Assembly (NCBI RefSeq): GCF_001610895.1
Contig: NZ_CP011273.1
Coordinates: 4,898,001 to 4,962,000, forward strand
Length of the DNA: 64,000 bases
Origin: Planctomyces sp. SH-PL62
GTDB lineage: Bacteria > Planctomycetota > Planctomycetia > Isosphaerales > Isosphaeraceae
Direction: 5' to 3'
Of this stretch, positions 34,762-44,251 are shown piece after piece. Position 1 is the first letter of the stretch, and the number at the start of each line of letters is the position of its first letter. The notes beneath the pieces were generated by a model. That model did not search any database. It was not told the DNA's origin and worked only from the letters and a program-made list of their open reading frames with translations. The position numbers and the translations under genes were made by a program.

Positions 34762-37524
34762 CTACTCCTCCTGGGGGCGCAGCGCGGCGAGGGCGACCAG
34801 CATCAGGACCGGGACGAAGGCCGCCAGCACCAGGGCGTCGTACAGGAGCAGCCTCGGGCCCAGGCCCTTCGTGAAGGCCCCGACGCTGGCGTGCATGTAG
34901 TACGTGGTCGGCCAGACCGAGCCGATGACCCGCGCCGATCCCACGAGCGTGGAGACCGGCTGGAGCATCCCCGAGAACTGGACGGTCGGGACCATCGTGA
35001 CGATCGTCGTGACGAACACGGCGGCGACCTGCGATCGCGTGATCCCCGAGATCACCAGCCCCAGCGCCGTCGTCGCCGTGACGTACAGGAGCGAGCAGAG
35101 CATGAGCGCGGCGGCGCTCCCCTTGATCGGCACGCCGAAGAGGAGGACCGCCACCGCGGACAGCAGGACGAAATTGATCATCCCGATCGCGATGTACGGG
35201 AGCTGCTTGCCGATCAGGAAGTCGAGCCGGGAGGTCGGCGAGACGTAGAAGTTGACGATCGAGCCCAGCTCCTTCTCGCGCGCCACGCTCACCGCCATGA
35301 GGATCGCCGGGATCAGGATCAGGAGCATCGGCGGCACGCTCGGCGCCATGGCGTAGATGCTCTCGAAGGTCGGATTGTAGCGGTAACGCCCCTGCACGCT
35401 CGACGTGGCGGCGAACGTCTCGCCGGCGAACTCGGTGCGATAGACCTCCTCCATGTGGGTCAGGTGGGTGGCCTCGGCGTACTGCTTGATGGTCTCGGCG
35501 CGAAAGGGGCTGGAGCCGTCGATGATGGCGCGGGCCTCGGCTTCCTGGCCTCGCTTCAGGTTGCGGCCGAAGTTGGGCATGACCTCCAGAACCAGGGAGA
35601 GGTCGTTGGACCTCAGCCGTTCGTCGCCCGAGTCGGGGGACTGGACGGGGGGGAGCCGGAGGAAGGACCGCGACGCGCCGAAGGCCTCGTCAAGGCCCCG
35701 GCTCGCGGGGGTCTGATCGTCGTCGAGCAGCGCGTAGCGGACGTCCTCCACGTCGGTCGTGATGCCGTAGCCGAAGATCACCATCAGGAGCATCGAGCCG
35801 ACGAACGCGAACGCCAGGCGGACCGGGTCGCGGAGGATCTCCAGGGTCTCGCGACGGCTGTACGCGAGGAGCCGTCGCGGGCTGAGGTAGGCGTTCCCGG
35901 TCGCGTGAGCGGCGCTCGCATCGCCCGCGACGGCCGAGGCGAGCGCCGCGCGCGCTTCCTCGTCCTGGCCCGATCCGGCGCCCTCGCCGATGGCCATTTC
36001 CATGTAGGTGATGAACGCCGACTCCAGGTCGGGGGCGTCGACGGCCTCGATCAGCTTCACCGGGGCGTCGCACGCCAGCACCTTCCCCGCGTGCATCAGC
36101 GAGATCCGGTCGCACCGGAGCGCCTCGCTCATGAAGTGGGTCGTGATGAAGATCGTGATCGACTCCCGCCGCGAAAGATCGATCAGCAGCTCCCAGAAGC
36201 CGTCGCGCGCGATCGGGTCGACGCCCGAGGTCGGCTCGTCCAGGATCAGGATCTCGGGTTCGTGGATCACGGCCACGGCCAGCGAGAGCCGCTGGCGAAG
36301 CCCCAGCGGCAGCTCCTCCGACGAGTGGTGGAGGTAGGGCCGGAGGCCGAAGCGTTCGACCAGGCCGTCGATCCGTCCGGGGACCTCGCCGGGGGGGAGG
36401 TGGAACAGCCTCGCGTGCAGCCAGAGGTTCTGCGAGACGGTCAGTTCGCCGTAAAGCGAGAACGCCTGCGACATGTAGCCGACGCGCCTGCGGACCTCCA
36501 GGCTCCCCGCGTCGACCGGCTCGCCGAACAGAAAGGCCTCGCCGGACGTCGCCGGCAGGAGGCCGGTCAGCATCTTCATCGTGGTCGACTTGCCGCAGCC
36601 GTTCGAGCCGAGGAAGCCGAAGATCTCCCCCTTCGGGATCGTGAAGGTGACGGCGTCCACGGCCGTGAAGTCGCCGAACTTCTTCGTGAGCCCCTTCGCC
36701 ACGATGGCCGGCGGCCCCTCGACCTCGACCCGCGGCGGAATCGTCAGCCGCTTCCGGTCGCCGCGCACCGACTCGGGGAGCAACTCGACGAACGCCTCCT
36801 CGAGATCCTCGGTCCCGGTGCGCTCCAGGATCTGGGCGACGGTCCCCGTCGCCAGGATCCGGCCGGCGTCCATCGCGATCAGCCAGTCGAACTGCTGGGC
36901 CTCGTCCATGTAGGCCGTCGAGACCAGCACGCTCATCGTCGGGCGCGACTCGCGGATGGCGTCGATCAGGCTCCAGAACTGGCGGCGCGAGAGCGGGTCC
37001 ACCCCCGTCGTGGGCTCGTCGAGGATCAGCAAGTCGGGATCGTGGATCAGCGAGGCGCAGAGGCTCACCTTCTGCTTCATCCCCCCGGAGAGCTTGCCCG
37101 CGGGGCGGTCGGGGAACGGCCCCAGCCCCGTCGCCTGGAGCAACGCGGGGATCCGCGCCCGACGCTCCGCCGACGACAGGCCGAACAGCCTGGCGAAGAA
37201 GTCGATGTTCTCGTAGACGCTCAGCTCGGGATAGAGATTCTTGCCGAGCCCCTGCGGCATGTAAGCGATCCGGGTGCAGACGTCGCGACGATGCCCGACG
37301 TCCGCCATGTCGCCGCCGAGCACGACGATCCGCCCCCCCTGGATCCGCTTCGAACCGGCCACCAGGCCCATGAGCGTCGACTTGCCGACGCCGTCCGGCC
37401 CGATCAGCCCGATCATGCAGCCCGACGGGAACTCGACCGTCACGCCGTCGAGCGCCCGCGTCGAACGATCGTAGGCGTGGACGACCGAGTCGACCGTCGC
37501 GACGGGTGCCTCCCCGATTGCCAT
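34762..37524 (-). CDS. Fused double ATPase and ABC-2 permease, RbbA-like
   Basis: A 920-residue protein with two ATPase domains and a membrane domain. Domain one (about 5-235) has GPDGVGKST, LSGGMKQK and LLILDEPTTGVD. Domain two (about 270-500) has GSNGCGKST and ILILDEPTSGVD; its signature is degenerate (LPLGLRQRLSL), so the two sites may not be equal. The C-terminal part (about 560-920) has a membrane helix, a large exported loop and five further helices including ILMAVSVAREKELGSIVNFYVSP. Length and order equal those of E. coli RbbA (YhiH), once described as a ribosome-associated ATPase but by context an exporter. Confidence 0.9.
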   Translation of the reverse strand: MAIGEAPVATVDSVVHAYDRSTRALDGVTVEFPSGCMIGLIGPDGVGKSTLMGLVAGSKRIQGGRIVVLGGDMADVGHRRDVCTRIAYMPQGLGKNLYPELSVYENIDFFARLFGLSSAERRARIPALLQATGLGPFPDRPAGKLSGGMKQKVSLCASLIHDPDLLILDEPTTGVDPLSRRQFWSLIDAIRESRPTMSVLVSTAYMDEAQQFDWLIAMDAGRILATGTVAQILERTGTEDLEEAFVELLPESVRGDRKRLTIPPRVEVEGPPAIVAKGLTKKFGDFTAVDAVTFTIPKGEIFGFLGSNGCGKSTTMKMLTGLLPATSGEAFLFGEPVDAGSLEVRRRVGYMSQAFSLYGELTVSQNLWLHARLFHLPPGEVPGRIDGLVERFGLRPYLHHSSEELPLGLRQRLSLAVAVIHEPEILILDEPTSGVDPIARDGFWELLIDLSRRESITIFITTHFMSEALRCDRISLMHAGKVLACDAPVKLIEAVDAPDLESAFITYMEMAIGEGAGSGQDEEARAALASAVAGDASAAHATGNAYLSPRRLLAYSRRETLEILRDPVRLAFAFVGSMLLMVIFGYGITTDVEDVRYALLDDDQTPASRGLDEAFGASRSFLRLPPVQSPDSGDERLRSNDLSLVLEVMPNFGRNLKRGQEAEARAIIDGSSPFRAETIKQYAEATHLTHMEEVYRTEFAGETFAATSSVQGRYRYNPTFESIYAMAPSVPPMLLILIPAILMAVSVAREKELGSIVNFYVSPTSRLDFLIGKQLPYIAIGMINFVLLSAVAVLLFGVPIKGSAAALMLCSLLYVTATTALGLVISGITRSQVAAVFVTTIVTMVPTVQFSGMLQPVSTLVGSARVIGSVWPTTYYMHASVGAFTKGLGPRLLLYDALVLAAFVPVLMLVALAALRPQEE

Positions 37525-37554
37525 CAGCGGTCCCCTCCTCCGGGGCTAGTCAGG

Positions 37555-38736
37555 CTAGATCGAGGGTTTCGGTTCCGAGGTCGGAGCCGGTGCCGATGCC
37601 GGCGCCGGTTCCGGAGCCGACGGCTTCGCCTCGGGTCCGCCCTCCTTGGGGGCGTCGACCGGCTTCGGCGGTTCGACCGGGGTCGGTTCCGTCTTGGGCT
37701 TCGGGGCCGGCTCGGGCGCGGTTTTCGCCTTGGCCGCCTCGTCCGCCACGACCTGCGGGAAGCGGCGGTCGAGGTTCGCCGGCCAGGGGGTCGCGGGGTC
37801 GAGCTTGACGTAGCCGACGCCTCGGACGCCCGTCTTGATCTTCTCGATGTAGGGGAGGATCAGCTCCTCCGGGACCTTGAGCTTCACGCGGAACATCAGC
37901 TTGTCGCGCTCGGTTCGGGTCTCCACCTGCTTGGGGGTGAACTGGGCCTCCGGGGAGACGAAGGTGACGTTGGCCCGCGCCGAGTAGTCCGGGTAGGCGT
38001 CGAGCCTGATCCGCGCCTCGGCCCCGATCTCGATCCGCGCAGCCTCGTCCGAGGGGAGGAAGATCTCCATGTAGACGTCGTCGAGGTTGACGAGGGTCAA
38101 GACCTTGCCCCCCGCCCCGAGGACTTCGCGCTCTTGCGCCAGTCGATAGAGGACGCGGCCGTTGACGGGGGAGAGGAGCGTGGAATCGGCGAGCTTGGCG
38201 CGAACGTCCTGGAGATCGGCCGTGGCGGCCTCGATCGTCCGCATGTTCACCTGCAGCTTGGCCTTCACCGAGTCGACCGCGGCGACGCTGATGTCGCGCT
38301 TGGTCTGCGACTTCTCCATCTCCTCGCGTGAAACGACGCGACGGCTGAAAAGCTCCCGGTTGCGGGCGAACTCCTGGTTCTGATAGCGGACGATGGCCTC
38401 CCGCTCCACGATTTCGGCCTTGATCTGGTTCTCGTTCTCCTGGGCCTCGGCGATCTTGGCCTTGCCGCTCGCCAGCTTGGCCTCCAGCTCGTCCGTGTCC
38501 ATCTGGGCGAGGACCTGGCCCTTGCGGACCAGGTCGCCCTCCTCGGCGAAGATCCGGACGACGCGACCGGGGTACTTGGCCGACACGTCCACCTGGACCG
38601 ATTCGACGCGGCCGTTCCCCGAGACGATGCCCGCCGGCAGCTTCTTCCGGAGCTGCGCCTGGTAGGCGTACCAGGCCGCCGTCCCGACCGCGACCAGGGC
38701 CGCCACGATCAGCGTTCGAACCAGCATCCTACGCAT
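37555..38736 (-). CDS. HlyD-family membrane fusion protein (periplasmic adaptor)
   Basis: A 393-residue adaptor and first gene of the exporter operon, 30 bases before the double-ATPase gene. One N-terminal membrane anchor (residues 7-25) is followed by the first half of a lipoyl domain (YPGRVVRIFAEEGDLVRKGQVLAQMDTDEL). A coiled-coil hairpin (about 75-180) and the second lipoyl half (STLLSPVNGRVLYR) come next, then a beta-barrel. The last ~60 residues are Pro/Ala/Lys/Glu-rich and unusual for the family. It should link the inner-membrane exporter to an outer-membrane channel, which is not encoded here. Confidence 0.92.
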   Translation of the reverse strand: MRRMLVRTLIVAALVAVGTAAWYAYQAQLRKKLPAGIVSGNGRVESVQVDVSAKYPGRVVRIFAEEGDLVRKGQVLAQMDTDELEAKLASGKAKIAEAQENENQIKAEIVEREAIVRYQNQEFARNRELFSRRVVSREEMEKSQTKRDISVAAVDSVKAKLQVNMRTIEAATADLQDVRAKLADSTLLSPVNGRVLYRLAQEREVLGAGGKVLTLVNLDDVYMEIFLPSDEAARIEIGAEARIRLDAYPDYSARANVTFVSPEAQFTPKQVETRTERDKLMFRVKLKVPEELILPYIEKIKTGVRGVGYVKLDPATPWPANLDRRFPQVVADEAAKAKTAPEPAPKPKTEPTPVEPPKPVDAPKEGGPEAKPSAPEPAPASAPAPTSEPKPSI

Positions 38737-39721
38737 GAGCGACCTTCATCCCGTCTGTCGGCAGGCCGACGTCGATTCGACGTCCCACGGCGAGTGGACC
38801 CGACCACCCGCCACGCCCGACGTCCGGACGAGTCGACCTTGAATTGTGCAACCGCGCCTTGAAAATCGCAACCGCCCCGCCGCCCGTCCCGGAGGCGCGC
38901 CGAAGGCTGTCGACGTCCCACCCAGGGCCGATCCGAGGGAGTTCTCGCTAATCGGCGGATCGGTCGTAATGTCAAGGAAGGGAGGCGTGCGCGCACGCCG
39001 CCGACGCTCCTTGGCAATTCGCCGTTTCGTGACCGCCCGAGAGTCCGCCCTCGGGCGCGGCACTCCCCGACCATTGAAAATCCGCCGAACGAACCCAATC
39101 TACTCCACCGTACTCCCCGTTTCCAAAACTCGGCCCGGAATTTCGGCCCGTCGAGAATCGAGGCGCGATCAAACCCAATCGATCCTGGGTCGACGTGCGG
39201 ACCCGCCGGGGAGACGGCGTCCACGCGATCGCCCCGAAACGCGCGACGAGAGACCCGAATCCGCCGAACGAAGCCAATCGACCAAATCCCGAAAGCCTCT
39301 TGCCACAAACAGTTTCCGCCGAATAATGGGCCGATTCCGACTTGCAATCGAACCCATTCCGTCGTCGACGGCCGTCGACGACGGGGGCGGGAATCGTCGC
39401 AAAACCGGACCGGACGCAGGGAGGAGGCCCGCCGACGAAAACGACCGAACGAACCCAATCGCCGGCCCCCGCGAGGGCCTGGTAACCGGGACTCCACGAG
39501 TCCCGACAGGAGGCGCCGCACCGAAAACGAACCCAATCGAAGCCAGACGTCGGGATCGCGGGGGAGCCGGGGGGCGATTCCGGCTTCTCGACCTGACATT
39601 GACCGCGACCGGGCCGCCGGGCATGATCCGCCTTCCGGGACCGGCGAGTCCGCCCCGGTGCAACGGTCGCCGGCTTGCCGCCCGAATAGAGCCGCCGCAG
39701 GGGTCGAGGGAGTGACCCGAC
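38737..39721. repeat. Gene-free region with six spaced CCGAACGAACCCAATCG-like repeats
   Basis: About 985 bases between two divergent genes. Imperfect copies of a short repeat, all in the same direction, occur at about 39082-39100, 39167-39181, 39258-39280, 39346-39361, 39445-39461 and 39524-39540. The best copies read CCGAACGAACCCAATC, and the core AACCCAATC is exact in four. Start-to-start distances are about 85, 91, 88, 99 and 79 bases. A 22-base palindrome lies at 39361-39382. Open frames crossing the region are low-complexity and Arg-rich, and I regard them as chance. There are no cas genes and the repeats are too short for CRISPR. Confidence 0.65.
39361..39382. repeat. 22-base perfect palindrome
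   Basis: GTCGTCGACGG followed directly by its complement CCGTCGACGAC. It begins at the end of the fourth copy of the spaced repeat. It could bind a dimeric protein or form a cruciform; nothing else indicates its use. Confidence 0.6.
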
Positions 39722-41677
39722 ATGTCGATCGCCCATCTCGTTCTGACGGCTTCCACGCTCTTGGGATGGTCGGACATCACGATCCAGGCCGCTCGCGGAG
39801 ATCGCGGGCTCACCGCGTTCCAGCAGAGCGTCGCCGGGATTGACCGGCCCAGCCCTCGTACGCTGGAAACCCTCCGCCGCTATGACCTTGAGAAACGCTA
39901 CCGGAAGGACGTCGAGCACACGCTCCTCAGCCTGGAGAAGCTCGCCCGCGCCCAGCCCAGCGCCGAGATCGTCTACGCCCTGGCCGAGCTCTCCTGGCTC
40001 GACGGCTGCAAGAACGACCGCTGGCGCAAGGCCGTGGCCGTGGGACGCTACCAGGACGCCGTCGCCTACGCGTACGACTACCTGTTCGACCCCGAACTGG
40101 CCGGCGGCCGGGCCCCCGCCGACCCCCGCTACCGGCTCGCCTGCGAGATCTACAACGCGGGCCTCGAACGGATCATCCGGGCCGCCCAGTCCAAGAACCC
40201 GATCGACCCTCAGGGCAAGATCAAGCTGAAGGCCGGCGACCGCGAGCAGGAGTTGCAGGTCTCGCTCCGAGACTCCCCCTGGAAGGCCGCGGACATCCAC
40301 AAACTCCTGCCCACCAGCGACTACGAGGTCGGCGGCCTGGCGACCAGCCGGAACCAGTACGGCATCGGCGTCCCCTTGATCGCGGTCCGCGAGAGCGACC
40401 CGAAGCAGGCCGACCGCCCGGCGAACGAGCAGTTCTATCCGGCCGAGATGGCCTTCCCCTTGACGGCGTTCCTCGTCCCCGACTCGCGACTCCGCGAGCC
40501 CGGCGAGGCCGTCGATCAGGTCCGCCAGTGCACCCTCCAGCTCGTCGACCCGATCCAGTACCAGGTCGTCGGCGAGCCCGGAAACCAGATCGCGCTGGAG
40601 ATCGACCTGACCACCCCGCTGGCCTACATGTGGTCCAACACCGACCTGGAACGCTTCCGCTGGTCGGGCTTGATTCGTCCCGAGCAACTCCTGGAGCGGG
40701 CCAACCTCCTGATGATCCGCCCCTATGAGCCGGGCAAGATCCCGGTCGTCATGGTCCACGGCCTCATCAGCAGCCCGCTCGCCTGGATCCCCATGCTGAA
40801 CGAGCTTCAGCGCGACCCGGACATCCGGGACCGCTACCAGTTCTTCCTCTACATGTACCCCACCGGCGTCCCCCTGCCGATCGCCGCGGCCAATCTCCGC
40901 GACGCCCTGGCGCAAGCCAAGGCGACCTACGACCCCGACGGCCGCGACCCGGCCTTCGACCGCATGGTCCTCCTCGGACACTCGATGGGCGGGCTGCTCA
41001 GCCACTGCATGGTCGTCTCCAGCGGCGAACAACTCTGGCAGCTCAACTCCGACCAGACCTTCGACGACATCCTCGGGCCGCCCGACGTCCTCGCCCAGCT
41101 CCGCAAGCTCCTCTTCTTCGAGCCCCTGCCGTTCGTCAAACGGGTCGTCTTCCTGGCCACTCCCCACCGGGGCTCGGACCTCTCGCGGAGCGTGATCGGC
41201 CGGGTCAGCACGAACCTGATCTCGGACCCGGACTACATCCACAAGCTCCTCAGCCAGCTTGTGAAGGACAACCCGGACGCCTTCAACCGCCGCTTCCGAC
41301 GGTTCCCATCCAGCATCGAGACCCTGGCGACCGACTCCCCCATCCTGATGGCGATCCTCGACATGCAGCCGGCCGCCGGCGTCGTCTTCCACTCCATCAT
41401 CGGCTCGATCCGGCCCGACGACCGCCGCCAGACCACCGACGGCGTCGTCCCCTATCGCAGCTCCCACCTGGAAGGGGCGGCCTCCGAGAAGATCGTCCGG
41501 TCCGACCACGGCGTCCAGAAAGACGCCCTGGCGATCCGCGAGGTCCGGCGGATTCTTCAGGAGCACCTGGGCCTCGCGGACCCCGCCGACTCCCGCGACC
41601 CGGCCGAACCGCCGGCCGTCGCCTCCCCGGCCTCGGCCGCGGACGCCCTCTCGGATCTCCCCGCCCTGCCCCGCTGA
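39722..41677 (+). CDS. Alpha/beta hydrolase, lipase-like
   Basis: A 651-residue protein. The hydrolase domain lies in the C-terminal half. IPVVMVHGLISSPLAW forms the oxyanion-hole strand, VLLGHSMGGLLSH carries the nucleophile Ser (about residue 424), and the C-terminal IVRSDHGVQ supplies the catalytic His. The long N-terminal half (about 1-330) has helical, TPR-like character at its start and no motif I know. The overall layout is like planctomycete esterase/lipases of unknown substrate. No clear signal peptide is seen, although the first ~20 residues are mildly hydrophobic. It stands alone downstream of the repeat region. Confidence 0.85.
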   Translation: MSIAHLVLTASTLLGWSDITIQAARGDRGLTAFQQSVAGIDRPSPRTLETLRRYDLEKRYRKDVEHTLLSLEKLARAQPSAEIVYALAELSWLDGCKNDRWRKAVAVGRYQDAVAYAYDYLFDPELAGGRAPADPRYRLACEIYNAGLERIIRAAQSKNPIDPQGKIKLKAGDREQELQVSLRDSPWKAADIHKLLPTSDYEVGGLATSRNQYGIGVPLIAVRESDPKQADRPANEQFYPAEMAFPLTAFLVPDSRLREPGEAVDQVRQCTLQLVDPIQYQVVGEPGNQIALEIDLTTPLAYMWSNTDLERFRWSGLIRPEQLLERANLLMIRPYEPGKIPVVMVHGLISSPLAWIPMLNELQRDPDIRDRYQFFLYMYPTGVPLPIAAANLRDALAQAKATYDPDGRDPAFDRMVLLGHSMGGLLSHCMVVSSGEQLWQLNSDQTFDDILGPPDVLAQLRKLLFFEPLPFVKRVVFLATPHRGSDLSRSVIGRVSTNLISDPDYIHKLLSQLVKDNPDAFNRRFRRFPSSIETLATDSPILMAILDMQPAAGVVFHSIIGSIRPDDRRQTTDGVVPYRSSHLEGAASEKIVRSDHGVQKDALAIREVRRILQEHLGLADPADSRDPAEPPAVASPASAADALSDLPALPR

Positions 41678-41827
41678 CGCCGCGCCTCAAGAATCCCCCC
41701 TCCCCGTCGAACCTCTTTCCGGGAAAACGACGGGCGGGGGCGGAACCGACTGGACAAATCGTCAGGCGGACCGCATAGTCCCCTCCGTGTCATCTGTTCT
41801 TGCGAACACCACTCACGAGGGGAAAGC

Positions 41828-42394
41828 ATGAAGACGACGCTGCGGATGCTCTCGGGGACGCTCCTGGGGCTGGCTGCCATGGCGGGGACGATCGAGGCGC
41901 AGGAGGCCGCGAAGCCGACCGCCGAGCATCGCGAAATGGCCAAGGAGGTCGGCGTGTGGGACGCCGAAGTCAAGGTCTGGACCCAGGGGCCCGACGGCCC
42001 CCCCGAGACCTCGAAGGGCGTGGAGGAGATCACGCTGATGCCCGGCGGCCTCTGGATCCTCAGCAAGTTCGAGGGCGAGATGGCGGGCCACTCCTTCACC
42101 GGGCGGGGCATCAGCGGATACGACCCGGACAAGAAGAAATTCATCGACGTCTGGGTCGACTCGACGGACCCTCACATGATGATCCTGGAGGGGGATTACG
42201 ACCAGGCCGCGAAGACCCTCACGAGCTTCGGCAAGTCGACAGACCCCCGCACCGGCAAACCCTACGACGTGAAGACCGTGACCGTCCTCAAGGGGGACGA
42301 CGAGCGGGAATTCACGTTCCTCCTGAAGAACGACGAGACCCAGGGGGAGTATCTCAAGATCCTCCAGATGACCTATCGTCGCAGGGCCAAATGA
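41828..42394 (+). CDS. DUF1579 family exported protein
   Basis: A 188-residue protein with a signal peptide (MLSGTLLGLAAMAGTIEAQ). The mature part starts with EHREMAKEVGVWDAEVKVW and contains GGLWILSKFEGEMAGHSFTGRGISGYD, the typical pattern of DUF1579, a lipocalin-like beta-barrel family common in Planctomycetes. Function is unknown. The binding site AGGGG(AA) precedes the ATG by a few bases. It is a single gene between the hydrolase and RNase Y. Confidence 0.85.
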   Translation: MKTTLRMLSGTLLGLAAMAGTIEAQEAAKPTAEHREMAKEVGVWDAEVKVWTQGPDGPPETSKGVEEITLMPGGLWILSKFEGEMAGHSFTGRGISGYDPDKKKFIDVWVDSTDPHMMILEGDYDQAAKTLTSFGKSTDPRTGKPYDVKTVTVLKGDDEREFTFLLKNDETQGEYLKILQMTYRRRAK

Positions 42395-42439
42395 CCGCGA
42401 CCCCCGCGAGGCAGGGGGCGGGGGCGGATCGGCGGGCGA

Positions 42440-42467
42440 TTGACCCGCCCCGCCCTTCTGATAAAGT
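42440..42467 (+). promoter_or_regulatory. Possible promoter of the rny-ymdB region
   Basis: TTGACC, 16 bases, then TAAAGT. The -35 matches the consensus at five of six places, the -10 at four. It would give a leader of about 220 bases before rny. Confidence 0.35.
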
Positions 42468-42694
42468 AGAGGCCGGGCCTCGGGCGTCGATCAGACGCGG
42501 GGGTCGTTCCGCGCAGACGCGCGTCCGAGCCTTCCGCGCTTGCGGAGTCGGACTCGCCCCGTGGTTCGCCCAGGGCTCGCCCCCTCCCGTCCCTTCAGCG
42601 AGACCTCCATCGAAGGTCGGGCCCGAAGGGTGACCGGACGCCGGCTCGACCGGACGGAAGTCGTCGCGAATCAGACCTGGAAAGGCCGGCCGGC

Positions 42695-44251
42695 GTGTAC
42701 GGACAGATGACTGGAGGCCTGATCGGGCTGATCCTGGGAGTCCTTGGCGCCTGGGCCGCCTTCTACGTTTCGGCCCGGCACCGGGCGACGACCGCCCGAG
42801 GGCTCGTCGAACAGATCCTCAGCAACGCCCACCGCGAAGCCGAGACCATCCGGATGCAGGCGGACCTCGCCTCCAAGGAGGACGCGCTCCGCCACCGCCA
42901 CGCCCTGGAAGCGGAGATGGAGGAGACCCGGCGCGACCTCCGCGAGCAGGAACGCCGGCTGGAAAAGCGTGGAGACCTGCTGGACCAGCGGCTCGACCTC
43001 CTCAACGACAAGGAACGGCAGCTCGAAGACGTCCGCCGCCGCCAGGCCGATCAGGAATCCGAGATCCAGGAGCGTCGGCTCGCCACGGATCGGCTCGAAG
43101 CCCGACGCCTGGAGGAATTGCAACGGATCGGCGGCCTCGCGCCCGAGGAGGCCCGTCAGCTGCTGCTGGCCCGGGTCGAGGAAGACCTGCGGGGCGAAGC
43201 GGGCGAACGGATCCTCCGGCACGAGGCCAAGGTGCGGGAGACCTCCAGGGAGCGTGCGGTCGAGATCCTGGCCGTGGCCATCCAGCGCTTCGCGGCGTCC
43301 CACACCGCCGAGATCACCGTCAGCACCGTCGACATCCCCAACGACGAGATGAAGGGCCGGATCATCGGCCGCGAGGGCCGCAACATCCGGGCCTTCGAAA
43401 AGGCGACCGGCGTCGACGTGATCGTGGACGACACCCCCGGCGTCGTGATCGTCACCGGCTTCGACAACGTCCGCCGGGAGGTCGCCAAGCTCGCCCTGGA
43501 ACGGCTCATCCAGGACGGCCGCATCCACCCCTCCCGCATCGAGGAGATCGTCAAGGACACCCACGACGAGATGGACGAGCACATTCGCAAGGTCGGCCGC
43601 GACGCCGCCCGCGAGGTGGACGTCGTGGGCCTCCACGACAAGATCCTGGACTACCTGGGCAAGCTCAAGTTCCGCACCAGCTACTCGCAGAACGTCCTGC
43701 GGCACTCGATCGAGGTGGCCTTCCTCGCCGGCATGATGGCCGAGGAGATCGGCCTCGACGGCGCCCTCGGCCGCCGCTGCGGCCTCCTGCACGACCTCGG
43801 CAAGGCGGCCGATCACGAGATGGAAGGGGGCCACCCCGCCGTGGGCGCCGAGCTTCTCAGGCGCTACGGCGAGGGCAAGGAGGTCACCCATGCCGCCCTC
43901 GGCCACCACGACGACCTCCGCGTCGACGCCCCCTACACCGTGCTCGTCGCCGCCGCCGACGCCGTCAGCGCCAGCCGGCCCGGAGCCCGCCGGGAGACGC
44001 TGGAGAAGTACGTCCGCCGCCTGGAGGAGCTGGAATCGCTCGCCCTGGGATTCCCCGGCGTCGAGCAGGCCTACGCCATCCAGGCCGGCCGCGAAGTCCG
44101 CGTCATGGTCGACAGCCGACAGGTCGACGACCCCTCCGCCGCGACCCTCTGCCGCGAGATCGCCAAGGCCATCCAGTCCCAGTTGACCTACCCCGGCGAG
44201 GTCAAGGTCACCGTCCTCCGCGAGACCCGAAACGTCGAATACGCCCGCTGA
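42695..44251 (+). CDS. rny: Ribonuclease Y
   Basis: A 518-residue protein starting at GTG. One N-terminal membrane helix (about 6-25) is followed by a long charged coiled coil (about 28-200). The KH RNA-binding domain has [23 protein letters not shown]. The HD domain has [29 protein letters not shown] and HAALGHHDD, the metal-binding catalytic residues. RNase Y is a membrane-anchored endonuclease that starts mRNA decay. It is followed, after the remnant of a regulator on the other strand, by ymdB, its usual neighbour. Confidence 0.97.
   Translation: MYGQMTGGLIGLILGVLGAWAAFYVSARHRATTARGLVEQILSNAHREAETIRMQADLASKEDALRHRHALEAEMEETRRDLREQERRLEKRGDLLDQRLDLLNDKERQLEDVRRRQADQESEIQERRLATDRLEARRLEELQRIGGLAPEEARQLLLARVEEDLRGEAGERILRHEAKVRETSRERAVEILAVAIQRFAASHTAEITVSTVDIPNDEMKGRIIGREGRNIRAFEKATGVDVIVDDTPGVVIVTGFDNVRREVAKLALERLIQDGRIHPSRIEEIVKDTHDEMDEHIRKVGRDAAREVDVVGLHDKILDYLGKLKFRTSYSQNVLRHSIEVAFLAGMMAEEIGLDGALGRRCGLLHDLGKAADHEMEGGHPAVGAELLRRYGEGKEVTHAALGHHDDLRVDAPYTVLVAAADAVSASRPGARRETLEKYVRRLEELESLALGFPGVEQAYAIQAGREVRVMVDSRQVDDPSAATLCREIAKAIQSQLTYPGEVKVTVLRETRNVEYAR

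Noticed and set aside
39082-39540. CRISPR array.
   Set aside because: The repeats are only 10-19 bases, imperfect, with spacing that varies by 20 bases, and no cas gene is in the window.
38846-39715. Plus-strand open frame across the gene-free repeat region.
   Set aside because: The product is Arg/Pro-rich low complexity with no binding site and no motif, apart from T-N-P-I created by the DNA repeats.
38972-41566. A long open frame on the minus strand running through the repeat region and against the alpha/beta hydrolase gene.
   Set aside because: It is antisense to a clear hydrolase with catalytic motifs, and its translation is repetitive Val/Gly/Asp-rich sequence typical of shadow frames in GC-rich DNA.
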